Below, one piece after another: positions 1-8,007 of a DNA stretch of 55,949 nucleotides. Below the pieces are notes generated by a model. The model had not been told where the DNA came from. It searched no databases and was given only the letters and a program-made list of their open reading frames with translations. Numbering within the stretch: position 1 is the stretch's first letter; each line of letters starts with the position of its first letter. The position numbers and the translations under genes were made by a program. The DNA is from Enterococcus raffinosus. Its GTDB lineage: Bacteria; Bacillota; Bacilli; Lactobacillales; Enterococcaceae. Location: the NCBI RefSeq assembly GCF_001886185.1, contig NZ_JXLA01000029.1, positions 1-55,949 of the forward strand, written 5' to 3'.

Positions 1-25
1 TATCAGTCCTAGAAATTATAGAGCC

Positions 26-62
26 AAAAAATGGCAAGCCTGCTAAGACAGACTTGCCATTT
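26..62 (-). terminator. Rho-independent terminator after walJ
   Basis: Stem AAATGGCAAG (29-38) pairs with CTTGCCATTT (53-62). On the minus strand it is followed by six T (plus-strand A run 26-31). The plus-strand side also ends in a T run, so it could stop converging transcripts too. It ends the wal operon right at the walJ stop codon. Confidence 0.8.
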
Positions 63-63
63 T

Positions 64-873
64 TTAAATTGCGAATAATTCCGTTGCACTATCAGGATCG
101 GTATCAAAAATTTGAAATTGATGATTTACCCCAAGATCATAACGAGTCAATGTTTCCTCCATCGTCATATGGGCCAACTCTTTCATATTATTTTCCTTAC
201 TCAAGTGTCCCAAATAAATCCGTTTGGTCCGATCGCCAAGAATATCCGTCATGACTAAGGCACCATCATCATTGGATAAATGTCCTCGGTCACCTAGAAT
301 TCGCTGCTTCAAGCTCCAAGGATAGGCCCCCATCCGCAACATCTCTAAGTCATGATTGCTTTCAACTAAGTACGCATCTGCATCGCGAATCGTTCCGCGG
401 ACATGTTCACTCGCATAGCCAGTATCCGTCAGCATCACAAATGAATGACCATCTTTGTAGAAGCGGTAAAATTGTGGTGCCGCCGCATCATGTGAAACGC
501 CAAAACTTTCGATATCTAAATCCCCAAAAGTTAAAACCTTTCCCATTTCAAAAATGTGCTTTTGCTCAACGTCTACTTTTCCAATCAAAGGAGACATTGC
601 CTCCCAGGTCTTCTCGTTCGCATACACCGGCAGCTTATATTTTCGTGCAAGAACGCCGACGCCGTGAATATGGTCGCGGTGTTCATGGGTGACTAAAATC
701 GCATCTAGATCCTCAGGTTTTCGATCGACCTCTGCTAATAGCGAAGTGATTTTTTTTCCACTCAATCCAGCATCAACCAGAATTCTTTTTTGCGGACTTT
801 CTAAATACAATGAATTTCCAGTACTTCCGCTTGCTAAAATGCTGATATTGAAGGCATTATTCATCTCTAACAT
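64..873 (-). CDS. walJ: WalJ/YycJ metallo-beta-lactamase-fold hydrolase
   Basis: Predicted cytoplasmic metallo-beta-lactamase-fold protein of about 269 residues, last gene of the walRKHIJ operon. The metal-binding motif HEHRDH lies at about residues 63-68 after an N-terminal ILASGSTGNS glycine loop, as is typical of YycJ/VicX. A longer reading frame opens at 915, but only the ATG at 873 (or the ATG at 864) has a good ribosome site (GAGAGGA, about 10 nt upstream), so I start at 873. It lies about 50 bp behind walI. In the family it is linked to cell-wall and DNA-repair phenotypes, and the substrate is not settled. It probably depends on the walR promoter, because no internal terminator is seen. 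Confidence 0.93.
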   Translation of the reverse strand: MLEMNNAFNISILASGSTGNSLYLESPQKRILVDAGLSGKKITSLLAEVDRKPEDLDAILVTHEHRDHIHGVGVLARKYKLPVYANEKTWEAMSPLIGKVDVEQKHIFEMGKVLTFGDLDIESFGVSHDAAAPQFYRFYKDGHSFVMLTDTGYASEHVRGTIRDADAYLVESNHDLEMLRMGAYPWSLKQRILGDRGHLSNDDGALVMTDILGDRTKRIYLGHLSKENNMKELAHMTMEETLTRYDLGVNHQFQIFDTDPDSATELFAI

Positions 874-921
874 GAGCAATTGGTCCTCTCTTTTAAAACT
901 GTCCTCAGTATACAACCCTTT

Positions 922-1767
922 TTATGGATTTTCCACCTTTGGAACTAAATTGTTTGTAATCACTTGATTATTCAACGCATTGACTTTCTCAATCTGCGTC
1001 GTCTTATCTGATGTCTTTATTCTGACAAACCAGACGGGGACATAGACATTCTTCTCTCGGACTTCGAGGGTTCGAAAATACCCTAGATAGATGTTCGTAA
1101 TCGTTGATTTACTAGGAATATTATTATTGATATACAGTGTATTCAGAATTTCTTTTTCAGAATAAAGTGTCATCTTTTCACGCAGCGGCTCAATCTCTTT
1201 TAACCGCGTCTGAGTGTACTTCGAAACCTGCTCCTGATCATCATTTTTAACAATATCTAGCGTCACTCGAGACGTTTCATCAATAAAAGGAATCCCTTCA
1301 TAGGTCTGTGCACCTACAATTTTTCCTAATTCATTGTCCTTTTTAGAGATGTCTGGCAGATAAGTGTATTCTTCGCCATCTACAATGAATTGTTTATCCT
1401 TCATAAGACGTCTGAAGCTGCTGGTCGCTTTTTTTAAATCAAAATCTGTGTCTCCAGTTGGCGTACTGCTTAAAACCTTATCAGAAATATCCCAAATTCC
1501 TGAAATCGTCGAACCGGCGCCTCCATTCACTAATGACTCGAACGTATCTTGCTCGGCACTTAAATAGTACCCCTCTTTATGATCATCCGTTACCTCATCC
1601 GTAACACTGATATCATCATTTTCGAGTCGCTGCAGGATGTCTTCTCTTTGATTAGAATTTGTGACTAAGCTTTGTTCATGCTGATTATTCCAATAAATAC
1701 TAAAAAGGAAAATATTCAACCCGATAAAGACGAGAAAAAAGATCCATTCAATTTTTCTAAAATCCAA
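922..1767 (-). CDS. walI: WalI/YycI regulator of the WalK kinase
   Basis: Membrane-anchored extracytoplasmic protein of 281 residues. One transmembrane segment near residues 7-27 (IEWIFFLVFIGLNIFLFS) is followed by a large outer domain, the classic YycI layout. In Bacillus and related bacteria YycI and YycH bind the WalK kinase in the membrane and tune its activity. The start codon directly abuts the walH stop (1767/1768), which indicates translational coupling. Identity rests on gene order and topology, since YycI sequences diverge strongly. Confidence 0.9.
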   Translation of the reverse strand: MDFRKIEWIFFLVFIGLNIFLFSIYWNNQHEQSLVTNSNQREDILQRLENDDISVTDEVTDDHKEGYYLSAEQDTFESLVNGGAGSTISGIWDISDKVLSSTPTGDTDFDLKKATSSFRRLMKDKQFIVDGEEYTYLPDISKKDNELGKIVGAQTYEGIPFIDETSRVTLDIVKNDDQEQVSKYTQTRLKEIEPLREKMTLYSEKEILNTLYINNNIPSKSTITNIYLGYFRTLEVREKNVYVPVWFVRIKTSDKTTQIEKVNALNNQVITNNLVPKVENP

Positions 1768-3081
1768 TTAGCTCGCCTCCATTTCTAGGTTCCCTTGCAT
1801 CAACTGATTCGCAGGATACCAAGTGTTGTCATATTTGACGAACCATTCTGGAGTTAAAGCTACTAATTTATTTACACCATCGATATCTTGCCATGTATAA
1901 CCAATAATAAAGCTTTGTATTTTTGTTAAATCTATCCCGACCGCCGCTAAATTATTTTCAATTTCAAGGGTACTAGGTAATTCAACCTCTTCATCAGAAG
2001 GGATCGGTACCTGAACCGTATCCACACTCGTTTCAATTTTAATTTGCGGAGTGGCAGCATTAGGTTGATGCTCTATCTTTACGCTCATTTTCCCTTTCGA
2101 AGTTTGGCTGAAGATCGGATATCCTTCCACAAAAATCCGGTAATTTACTTGTCCATCATGATGATCGAAATAGCGTAAGTTCCCGACGGCTGTCCCTAAC
2201 CGACTCACATAGTTAAAGCTTTGACTATAGATGCTTTCCTTTGCTAAGTCTTCTGGCAGTTCACCCGTAAATGTTACCAAGCGCTTTTGTTCGTCCATGA
2301 TTAGTTCCTCATGGCCGCTTGAAAATGATCGCGCCCCATTTTCTTCTTCCTCTCCTTTTGCTTGATCAGGATTTTGGAAGAAGGCATTTCTAAAGAGAGA
2401 ATAAGATTGGGTCGTCAAAATGTAACTGTATTTTTTTAAACGAACCCGTTCCTTGGTTCGCAGCAAACGAGGAACCAATGGATTTTCATCAGACATTGGT
2501 AGATACTTTCCCTGATTTTTTTGATAGATGGTTTCTAGACCAGAAAAATCTCCTGACATTGTCGCTTCATAAACAGTGTCCTTACTGTAATTCAAAAAAC
2601 GAATCTTCTTCTTTGAAAAATCGATTTGAATTTTTGAAAAGGTAATACTATCTGCTTCCTTCAAAGAGTTCAAATTGATAGGCATATCAAAAACCTTGAT
2701 ATACTCAGTTAAAGAAAAACCGCCCTCATAGTTCAGCTCGATGCCACTGTCTAACCCATAATAGTTTTTGATCTCTTCTTCGCCTTGAGCGATTTCCTGC
2801 AACTGCCCAAAGGTACTCTCTGTTAAACGCGCTTGCGTGGTAGCTAATAAATTCTCACTGCTCGTTTGAAATTTCCCGTCGGACAAGTCCCAAATACCTC
2901 GTATAGGTAAAAAAGCATCGGTGGCTTTCGCATAATTTTGGTCGTTCTTTACTGTCTGTTTGCTTGTATTAATATCTGCTGTTTTAGAAGTAGGGCTAAG
3001 CCATATAGCGTACGTTAAGACGAGGCTGAGTAGTATCAGAGCAAAAAGTGCTACACGGATGATTCTTTCTGATAGTTTCAT
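1768..3081 (-). CDS. walH: WalH/YycH regulator of the WalK kinase
   Basis: Membrane-anchored protein of 437 residues with an N-terminal transmembrane helix (about residues 7-28) and a large extracytoplasmic part, as in the YycH family. The start overlaps the end of walK by 4 bp, and the stop touches walI. YycH acts with YycI on WalK; depending on the species the pair lowers or supports kinase activity. The outer domain contains a low-complexity acidic insert (EEEENG) around residue 245. Confidence 0.92.
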   Translation of the reverse strand: MKLSERIIRVALFALILLSLVLTYAIWLSPTSKTADINTSKQTVKNDQNYAKATDAFLPIRGIWDLSDGKFQTSSENLLATTQARLTESTFGQLQEIAQGEEEIKNYYGLDSGIELNYEGGFSLTEYIKVFDMPINLNSLKEADSITFSKIQIDFSKKKIRFLNYSKDTVYEATMSGDFSGLETIYQKNQGKYLPMSDENPLVPRLLRTKERVRLKKYSYILTTQSYSLFRNAFFQNPDQAKGEEEENGARSFSSGHEELIMDEQKRLVTFTGELPEDLAKESIYSQSFNYVSRLGTAVGNLRYFDHHDGQVNYRIFVEGYPIFSQTSKGKMSVKIEHQPNAATPQIKIETSVDTVQVPIPSDEEVELPSTLEIENNLAAVGIDLTKIQSFIIGYTWQDIDGVNKLVALTPEWFVKYDNTWYPANQLMQGNLEMEAS

Positions 3082-4907
3082 TCCCAGATATCCTCCTCAT
3101 AAGGTTCATAAGGTAAAGAAATATAAAATGTAGATCCCTTACCTTCAACACTTTCGACCCAAATTTGACCTTGATGGGCCTTCATCACTTCTTTAGAGAT
3201 GGCCAAACCTAGTCCTGTACCGCCTTGTTGACGCGCCCGTGCTTTATCTACGCGATAAAAACGTTCAAATACTTTTTCTAGGTCCTTCTTAGGTATGCCC
3301 AACCCTTCGTCAGAAATACTTAGTACCACATTGTTATGTGTTTCCATTAAGTGAACTTCGATTTTTCCGCCGTCAGGTGAATATTTGATTGCATTATTCA
3401 TGACATTGTCAATTACTTGCATAATCTTGTCCGTATCGATTTCCACCCATAAATCGCGCTCGGTGAACTCACGGACGATGCGGTAATTTTTCTCTTGGCT
3501 ATTCACCATCATATCGAAACGATCCAGGATATAATCAACCAGCTCATTGAAATTCACCAGCTCAAGATCCATTTGCTGCGCGCCTGAATCCATACGTGAG
3601 AGATTCAATAAATCATTGATCATACGAATCATACGGTCGGTTTCCCCAAGCGTCACATGGATAAATTCTGGTGCCACTGTTTTGTCTTGCCAAGCACCTT
3701 CTTCTAATGCTTCTAAATAACTGCGAACGCTGGTTAACGGTGTCCGTAATTCATGAGAAACATTGGATACGAACTGGCGTCGTTCCTCAGCGGTTTTCTC
3801 TTGCTCTGTAACATCGTGGAGTACGACAACCAAGCCACTGATAAATCCTGACTCTCGCCGAATCATAGCGAAATCAGATCGTAAGGTCATGTTTCCTTCA
3901 TCAGAATCTGGTTTTGAGCGAGTAATCAAAATTTCTTCTGGTGTTTCTAATAATTTTCTCAAAGTATATTGCTCTTCTAAATCAAGCAAGGAGAGAATGG
4001 ATTGACCGATCGCCTCTTCATTCGTCGTATCTAATAAGGAGAGCGCCATCTCATTAATGGTGATGACTTTCCCACGTCGATCAGTAGCTATAACACCATC
4101 TGTCATATGCGTTAAGACGCTATCCAGTCGATTCCGTTCAGCCTCCATTGTATCTTGAGCATCTTCGATTCGATCAGACAGCTTGTTGAAGGTTTCCGCA
4201 AGCTGACTCAATTCATCGTGTCCTTGAACGTCTACTTTTTCAGAATAATCCCCCTGAGCGATTCGCACTGCCTGCTTTTGCATCTCTTTGATCGGTTTTG
4301 TGATTGATCGCGCGACAAGTAATGCGACAACGATCGAAATCAATCCTGCGATCAACGAAGCGGTAAAGAAGATCAAAGCGGTATTACTGATTTCGGTATA
4401 TTTTTGTTCAATGTCACTCTTAACATAAAGAGCCCCGATCACAGCCGAATCGCCGGTCGGGGACTGAATAGGTTGGACATTGATATATACCCGCTTATTA
4501 TTGTCATCAAGTGTTACATATTGTTTCATTGAAAAATCATCAATATCACTGTACTCGTTCTTTTTACCAACGATCGTATCTTTTTGACCTACATCATTGG
4601 TAGCTACAACGATCCCTTTATCATCTACTACCCACATTTCACCAATGTCAGCGGCGGTATTATTTTCGAGAATACGCTGCAGCTGATCTGCTTCGTTGTC
4701 GCTATCCTCTGCCATTGTCGCTCCCAGAGTCGTGCTTAACAACGACACACGCTGATTCATGTCTTTGGTAAAGCTATTGATGGTTGATTTTTCAAGTCCT
4801 CTAATAAAGTAAGCACCGATAATCTCAATCGAAATCAGCAAAATCAAAATAAATGAAAAGGCAATCTTGAAATTGACCGATCGATAAAAACGGACTTTCT
4901 TTTCCAT
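3078..4907 (-). CDS. walK: Sensor histidine kinase WalK (VicK/YycG)
   Basis: Essential-type cell-wall sensor kinase of 609 residues. The order is: transmembrane helix about 13-35, extracytoplasmic Cache/PAS-like sensor domain about 36-175, second helix about 177-199, HAMP about 200-252, cytoplasmic PAS about 258-370, HisKA with the phospho-acceptor in SNVSHELRTP (His385), and HATPase with N, G1 (DEGLGIP) and G2 (GGTGLGLAI) boxes to the C terminus. This is the full architecture of low-GC Gram-positive WalK with two membrane helices, unlike the single-helix streptococcal VicK. The gene starts 2 bp after the walR stop. It phosphorylates WalR to control peptidoglycan hydrolase genes. Confidence 0.97.
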   Translation of the reverse strand: MEKKVRFYRSVNFKIAFSFILILLISIEIIGAYFIRGLEKSTINSFTKDMNQRVSLLSTTLGATMAEDSDNEADQLQRILENNTAADIGEMWVVDDKGIVVATNDVGQKDTIVGKKNEYSDIDDFSMKQYVTLDDNNKRVYINVQPIQSPTGDSAVIGALYVKSDIEQKYTEISNTALIFFTASLIAGLISIVVALLVARSITKPIKEMQKQAVRIAQGDYSEKVDVQGHDELSQLAETFNKLSDRIEDAQDTMEAERNRLDSVLTHMTDGVIATDRRGKVITINEMALSLLDTTNEEAIGQSILSLLDLEEQYTLRKLLETPEEILITRSKPDSDEGNMTLRSDFAMIRRESGFISGLVVVLHDVTEQEKTAEERRQFVSNVSHELRTPLTSVRSYLEALEEGAWQDKTVAPEFIHVTLGETDRMIRMINDLLNLSRMDSGAQQMDLELVNFNELVDYILDRFDMMVNSQEKNYRIVREFTERDLWVEIDTDKIMQVIDNVMNNAIKYSPDGGKIEVHLMETHNNVVLSISDEGLGIPKKDLEKVFERFYRVDKARARQQGGTGLGLAISKEVMKAHQGQIWVESVEGKGSTFYISLPYEPYEEDIWE

Positions 4908-4909
4908 AC

Positions 4910-5614
4910 TTACTCCTGTTCAGGGTTTCGTAGATAATAACCTACGCCACGTCTTGTTACTAAATAGGTTGGATGACTAGGATTGTCTTCGATTTTTTCA
5001 CGCAGACGTCGCACCGTTACATCCACTGTTCGGACATCGCCAAAATAATCATAGCCCCAAACAGTTTGTAATAAATGCTCCCGCGTCATCACTTGACCAA
5101 TATGTTTTGCTAAATAATGCAGCAATTCAAATTCGCGATGGGTTAATTCGATTGTATCTCCATGTTTGGTTACCATGTAAGCATCTGGATGGATCGTTAA
5201 GTCACCGATCGTCAAATCACTTTGCGCTGTCTGTTCTTCTTCCTTAGGCGCTTGGCCTCCACGGCGTAAATTTGCTTTTACGCGAGCGACTAATTCGCGA
5301 TTAGAGAACGGTTTCGTCACATAATCATCCGCGCCTAATTCCAACCCTAAGACCTTATCAATCTCAGAATCTTTCGCCGTAACCATAATAATCGGCATTT
5401 CATGGGTCTTGCGTACTTCACGAGCCACTTCTAAACCGTCTTTTTTAGGCAACATCAAATCTAATAAAATTAAATCTGGGTTTACTTCTTCGACTTTTTC
5501 TAAGGCTTCTTCACCATCATAAGCAGTAAAGACTTCATAGCCTTCTTTGGTTAAATTGAATTTCACGATGTCCGAAATCGGTTTTTCATCGTCAACTACT
5601 AGAATTTTTTTCAC
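4910..5614 (-). CDS. walR: Response regulator WalR (VicR/YycF)
   Basis: OmpR/PhoB-family response regulator of 234 residues. The receiver domain has the acidic pair DD (8-9), phospho-acceptor Asp52 (LLDLMLP) and a conserved Lys in VTAKD. A winged-helix DNA-binding domain spans about 130-232. The start is a GTG (5614) served by GAGGTG seven nt upstream. First gene of the wal operon, controlling wall metabolism genes with WalK. A TATAAT element about 45 bp upstream of the gene offers its own promoter. Confidence 0.97.
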   Translation of the reverse strand: MKKILVVDDEKPISDIVKFNLTKEGYEVFTAYDGEEALEKVEEVNPDLILLDLMLPKKDGLEVAREVRKTHEMPIIMVTAKDSEIDKVLGLELGADDYVTKPFSNRELVARVKANLRRGGQAPKEEEQTAQSDLTIGDLTIHPDAYMVTKHGDTIELTHREFELLHYLAKHIGQVMTREHLLQTVWGYDYFGDVRTVDVTVRRLREKIEDNPSHPTYLVTRRGVGYYLRNPEQE

Positions 5615-5659
5615 TAAGAGTCACCTCATACCTTCATAGGATTGTATGTACGCCTTACC

Positions 5660-5687
5660 ATTATACAATAATTTCAATACTGTTTCA
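5660..5687 (-). promoter_or_regulatory. Putative walR promoter
   Basis: On the minus strand a perfect -10 TATAAT (5665-5660) stands about 45 bp before the walR GTG. The best -35 at 16 bp spacing is the poor TGAAAC, so the promoter is supported mainly by the -10 and its position. Confidence 0.5.
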
Positions 5688-5735
5688 CCTTTTCAAACAG
5701 ACGACGTTTTTTTACAACTGTTACTTAAGAAAAAA

Positions 5736-5764
5736 TGAAAAAAGAGACAAACTGAGTTCATCTC
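5736..5764 (-). terminator. Terminator after the DegV gene
   Basis: On the minus strand GAGATGAAC, loop TCA, GTTTGTCTC form a 9-bp stem with two G-U pairs (5764-5744), followed by six T. It separates the degV/DUF1836 unit from the wal operon. Confidence 0.7.
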
Positions 5765-5847
5765 CTTCTTTCTATGCATACATTCTTTTTGAGAGCCTGT
5801 GAGCCGTCTACATACGTTCACTTTATTCTCTTGAATTCTGTTGACAT

Positions 5848-6702
5848 TTAATCAAGCACTTGGCAAACAACCCCTAAGGAGCCAGGGCCAGTATGAACGG
5901 ATAACGCCGGAGAGACTTTCCCAAAATAAATATTTTCGGCTGTTGGGAATAGCTCGTGCAGTCGTTCGCGAATTTTTTCAGCCGTTTCTAGAGCATCCGC
6001 CTGGGTTACCGCTAAGTTGAAGCGCTTATGGTTGCCTACGTGCTCCTTCACTAGTTGAATGGTTTTGTCGATGCTCTTATTCAGCCCGCGTACTTTCGCT
6101 ACCGTGTAGTAAATACCATCTGAATTGCACGAAATGATTGGCTTCAATTTCAGTGCGCTTCCTAGTAAAGAGGAAACTAAGCCAATTCGTCCACCTTTTT
6201 GCAAATATTCCAACGTATCCACATTGAAAAAGATTTTAGTCTTCGGAATTTTACTTTCTACTTCAGTAATAATTTCCGTAAATGATTTTCCTTCTTTAAC
6301 TAAGTCGCCAGCGTAAATCGCTAAAATACCAGCGCCGATCCCCACATTTTTGGTATCAATTGATTGGAATGTTAGCCCTTCATAATGCTCTCCCAGCACT
6401 CTCAACGCATTATAAGTACCGCTTAGACCGCTAGAAATCGTCACAATTATTACATGGGTATATCCTTGAGACTTAATTTCATCAAAGACTTTATGAATCA
6501 GTTCCCCATCGGGTAAAGATGTCGTCGGCAATTCTTTTTTAATTAATGGAAAAATCGTATCAGAGCTGATATCAATCCCATCTCTATATTCTCGATCACT
6601 AAAAATAATCCGTAACGGAACCATAAAAAAGGGCCCATTATCAATTACTTCCTTTGGCACATCCGTCCCAGAGTCAACTAGGATTGCAATTTTCTCACTC
6701 AT
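5848..6702 (-). CDS. DegV family fatty-acid-binding protein
   Basis: DegV/FakB-type protein of 284 residues. N terminus MSEKIAILVDSGTDVP carries the DSGTD motif of the family, with TSLP in the mid N-domain and the characteristic SSGLSGTYN stretch near residue 90. Family members bind a fatty acid and present it to the FakA kinase for exogenous lipid use; that role is inferred here. I start at the ATG 6702 rather than the TTG one codon upstream. The start overlaps the end of the DUF1836 gene by 8 bp, so the two are co-translated. Confidence 0.9.
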   Translation of the reverse strand: MSEKIAILVDSGTDVPKEVIDNGPFFMVPLRIIFSDREYRDGIDISSDTIFPLIKKELPTTSLPDGELIHKVFDEIKSQGYTHVIIVTISSGLSGTYNALRVLGEHYEGLTFQSIDTKNVGIGAGILAIYAGDLVKEGKSFTEIITEVESKIPKTKIFFNVDTLEYLQKGGRIGLVSSLLGSALKLKPIISCNSDGIYYTVAKVRGLNKSIDKTIQLVKEHVGNHKRFNLAVTQADALETAEKIRERLHELFPTAENIYFGKVSPALSVHTGPGSLGVVCQVLD

Positions 6703-7243
6703 CAACTTCGCCTTCTTTCTCTTTATCCAACTGAATAATCTTCTCAGCCAACATCTTCTGTGTAAATGACGCGACAGCGCTTTCCATCGCTAAATAATAA
6801 AAATCTTTGCTGCTGCGAGTCAAATTCACCTCTTCACCTAAAACAATCTTTGCTACTTGCAGCAATGCTTCCTCCTGCACTTTGCAAAAACTATTGTAGG
6901 CATCTTTTGGTTCATTAATCGCCAGCTGCATGCGAATCAGTTCATTGATATCTGGAATCGCAAGTACTTGTTTCAATAAAGTGATCGCAATTAAATACGC
7001 TAGATGGTTGCGGTTATATCTTTTTTTCACAGGTGGTGGTATTAATTTATGTTTAACATAGTTGTTGACCATCGCACTAGATAAGAGCTGATGCTTTTCA
7101 TCTTCCATCAACGGCGATAGGTAGCGGTCAACAAGAGTGATGACTTGATCCATATATAATTCTAGTTCAGGTAACTCTTCCCACCTAGGCAAGCGTACTT
7201 CTTTCAATTCTTCTGCCCAAGTTCTGAGTTTCGTTTCTTCCAT
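6695..7243 (-). CDS. DUF1836 protein, likely transcriptional regulator
   Basis: Cytoplasmic protein of 182 residues matching the DUF1836 family (B. subtilis YkrK type). The core ELYMDQVITLVDRYLSPL is followed by a helix-rich segment with VNNYVKHKLIPPPVKKRYNRNHLAYL, a helix-turn-helix-like pattern. YkrK is a DNA-binding regulator in Bacillus, so a regulatory role is plausible. The gene overlaps degV downstream. A 13-bp palindrome sits on its own -10 region (7276-7288), which would suit autoregulation. Its target genes cannot be told from the window. Confidence 0.8.
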   Translation of the reverse strand: MEETKLRTWAEELKEVRLPRWEELPELELYMDQVITLVDRYLSPLMEDEKHQLLSSAMVNNYVKHKLIPPPVKKRYNRNHLAYLIAITLLKQVLAIPDINELIRMQLAINEPKDAYNSFCKVQEEALLQVAKIVLGEEVNLTRSSKDFYYLAMESAVASFTQKMLAEKIIQLDKEKEGEVDE

Positions 7244-7275
7244 TTTTCACACTCCTCTCAACGATAGTTTATCAA

Positions 7276-7291
7276 AATTACGGTAATTATA
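7276..7291 (-). promoter_or_regulatory. -10 element with overlapping palindrome before DUF1836 gene
   Basis: The 13-bp palindrome AATTAC-G-GTAATT (7276-7288) overlaps a perfect minus-strand TATAAT (7291-7286), 33-48 bp before the start codon. No good -35 is visible 16-18 bp upstream. A palindrome on the -10 is the expected place for a repressor site. Confidence 0.45.
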
Positions 7292-7354
7292 CAATATAGT
7301 TTTGAAAACTAGATAATTGAAGCGCTTTTTAGATAAATTTTTTTAGTTTTGTTC

Positions 7355-7383
7355 TTGCTTTTTTATTTTTCCAGTGCTAACAT
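7355..7383 (+). promoter_or_regulatory. Promoter of tRNA-Lys
   Basis: TTGCTT (7355-7360), 17 bp, TAACAT (7378-7383). Transcription would start about 10 nt before the tRNA 5' end. Confidence 0.5.
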
Positions 7384-7400
7384 ATGAAAGTACTTTGTTT

Positions 7401-7473
<73 letters not shown>

Positions 7474-7490
7474 TTGGGTGCCAAACCCAC

Positions 7491-7552
7491 GTCACCAGTG
7501 CATTCTTGGCTACTTCGGTAGTTTAGAAAAGAATGTACGTGGTGACTTTTTT
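7491..7552 (+). terminator. Terminator after tRNA-Lys
   Basis: GTCACCA (7491-7497) with ATTCTT pairs with AAGAAT and TGGTGAC (to 7546), followed by six T. The loop carries its own small stem CTAC-TTCG-GTAG. A further small hairpin TGGGT/ACCCA lies between tRNA and terminator (7475-7489). Confidence 0.8.
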
Positions 7553-7948
7553 GTTTTTCAAAAAATTTTCTAAATAAATGCTAAACATTATTTTATTGAC
7601 TGAATCTATTTCCCCAATAACTCCAAGTTCAATTCCTGCTCGTGTTCAAAGCAATGCCTCTCAAGCGTAATTAACCCCACAAAACGAAAATCTTAAAACA
7701 GATAAATCAAGTTTTTTTCACGAAGAATCATTGGAACTGTATTCTTCTTTCTTTCAGGTCTTACTCTTTTAGAAAGACGATTTCGCATTTAATATAGGAT
7801 TGTAACTCAATCAAACCAGCCGCTTAAATCCTTTAACAAGGGTTTAGGCGGCTGGTTTTTTGGAGCGAAAAGAGAGAAAAACGGTGAATTATTCTTTTTT
7901 TGTATTTTGTCCCATAAAAAACTTTTTTTGATTCTTTCATTTTATATC
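7553..7948. other. Intergenic region without a convincing gene
   Basis: About 400 bp of AT-rich sequence between the tRNA terminator and the surface-protein promoter. A 30-codon frame starts at 7578 but has no ribosome site. The only clear element is the orphan terminator at 7815-7861 with a possible short RNA in front of it. No att-like duplication of the tRNA 3' end was seen. Confidence 0.5.
7798..7861 (+). ncRNA. Orphan terminator, candidate small RNA
   Basis: A strong hairpin (ACCAGCCGC with TTAAATCC against GGGTTTAGGCGGCTGGT, 7815-7856) ends in six T but follows no gene. Just upstream lie a TAATAT (7790-7795) usable as a -10 and a small hairpin GATTG-TAACT-CAATC (7798-7812). A transcript of about 60 nt with two hairpins is possible. 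The -35 is poor, so the terminator is the certain part and the RNA is conjecture. Confidence 0.35.
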
Positions 7949-7976
7949 TTTACAAAAATATTTCTTATGTTACAAT
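7949..7976 (+). promoter_or_regulatory. Promoter of the surface protein gene
   Basis: TTTACA (7949-7954), 16 bp, TACAAT (7971-7976), 31 bp before the start codon. The gene has a good ribosome site, AAGGAGTGA. Confidence 0.65.
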
Positions 7977-8007
7977 TGTGTTACAGAAATATTAAGGAGT
8001 GATTTAG

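Noticed and set aside
7578-7670. 30-codon ORF between tRNA and surface protein gene
   Set aside because: No ribosome site within 15 nt and no promoter that fits.
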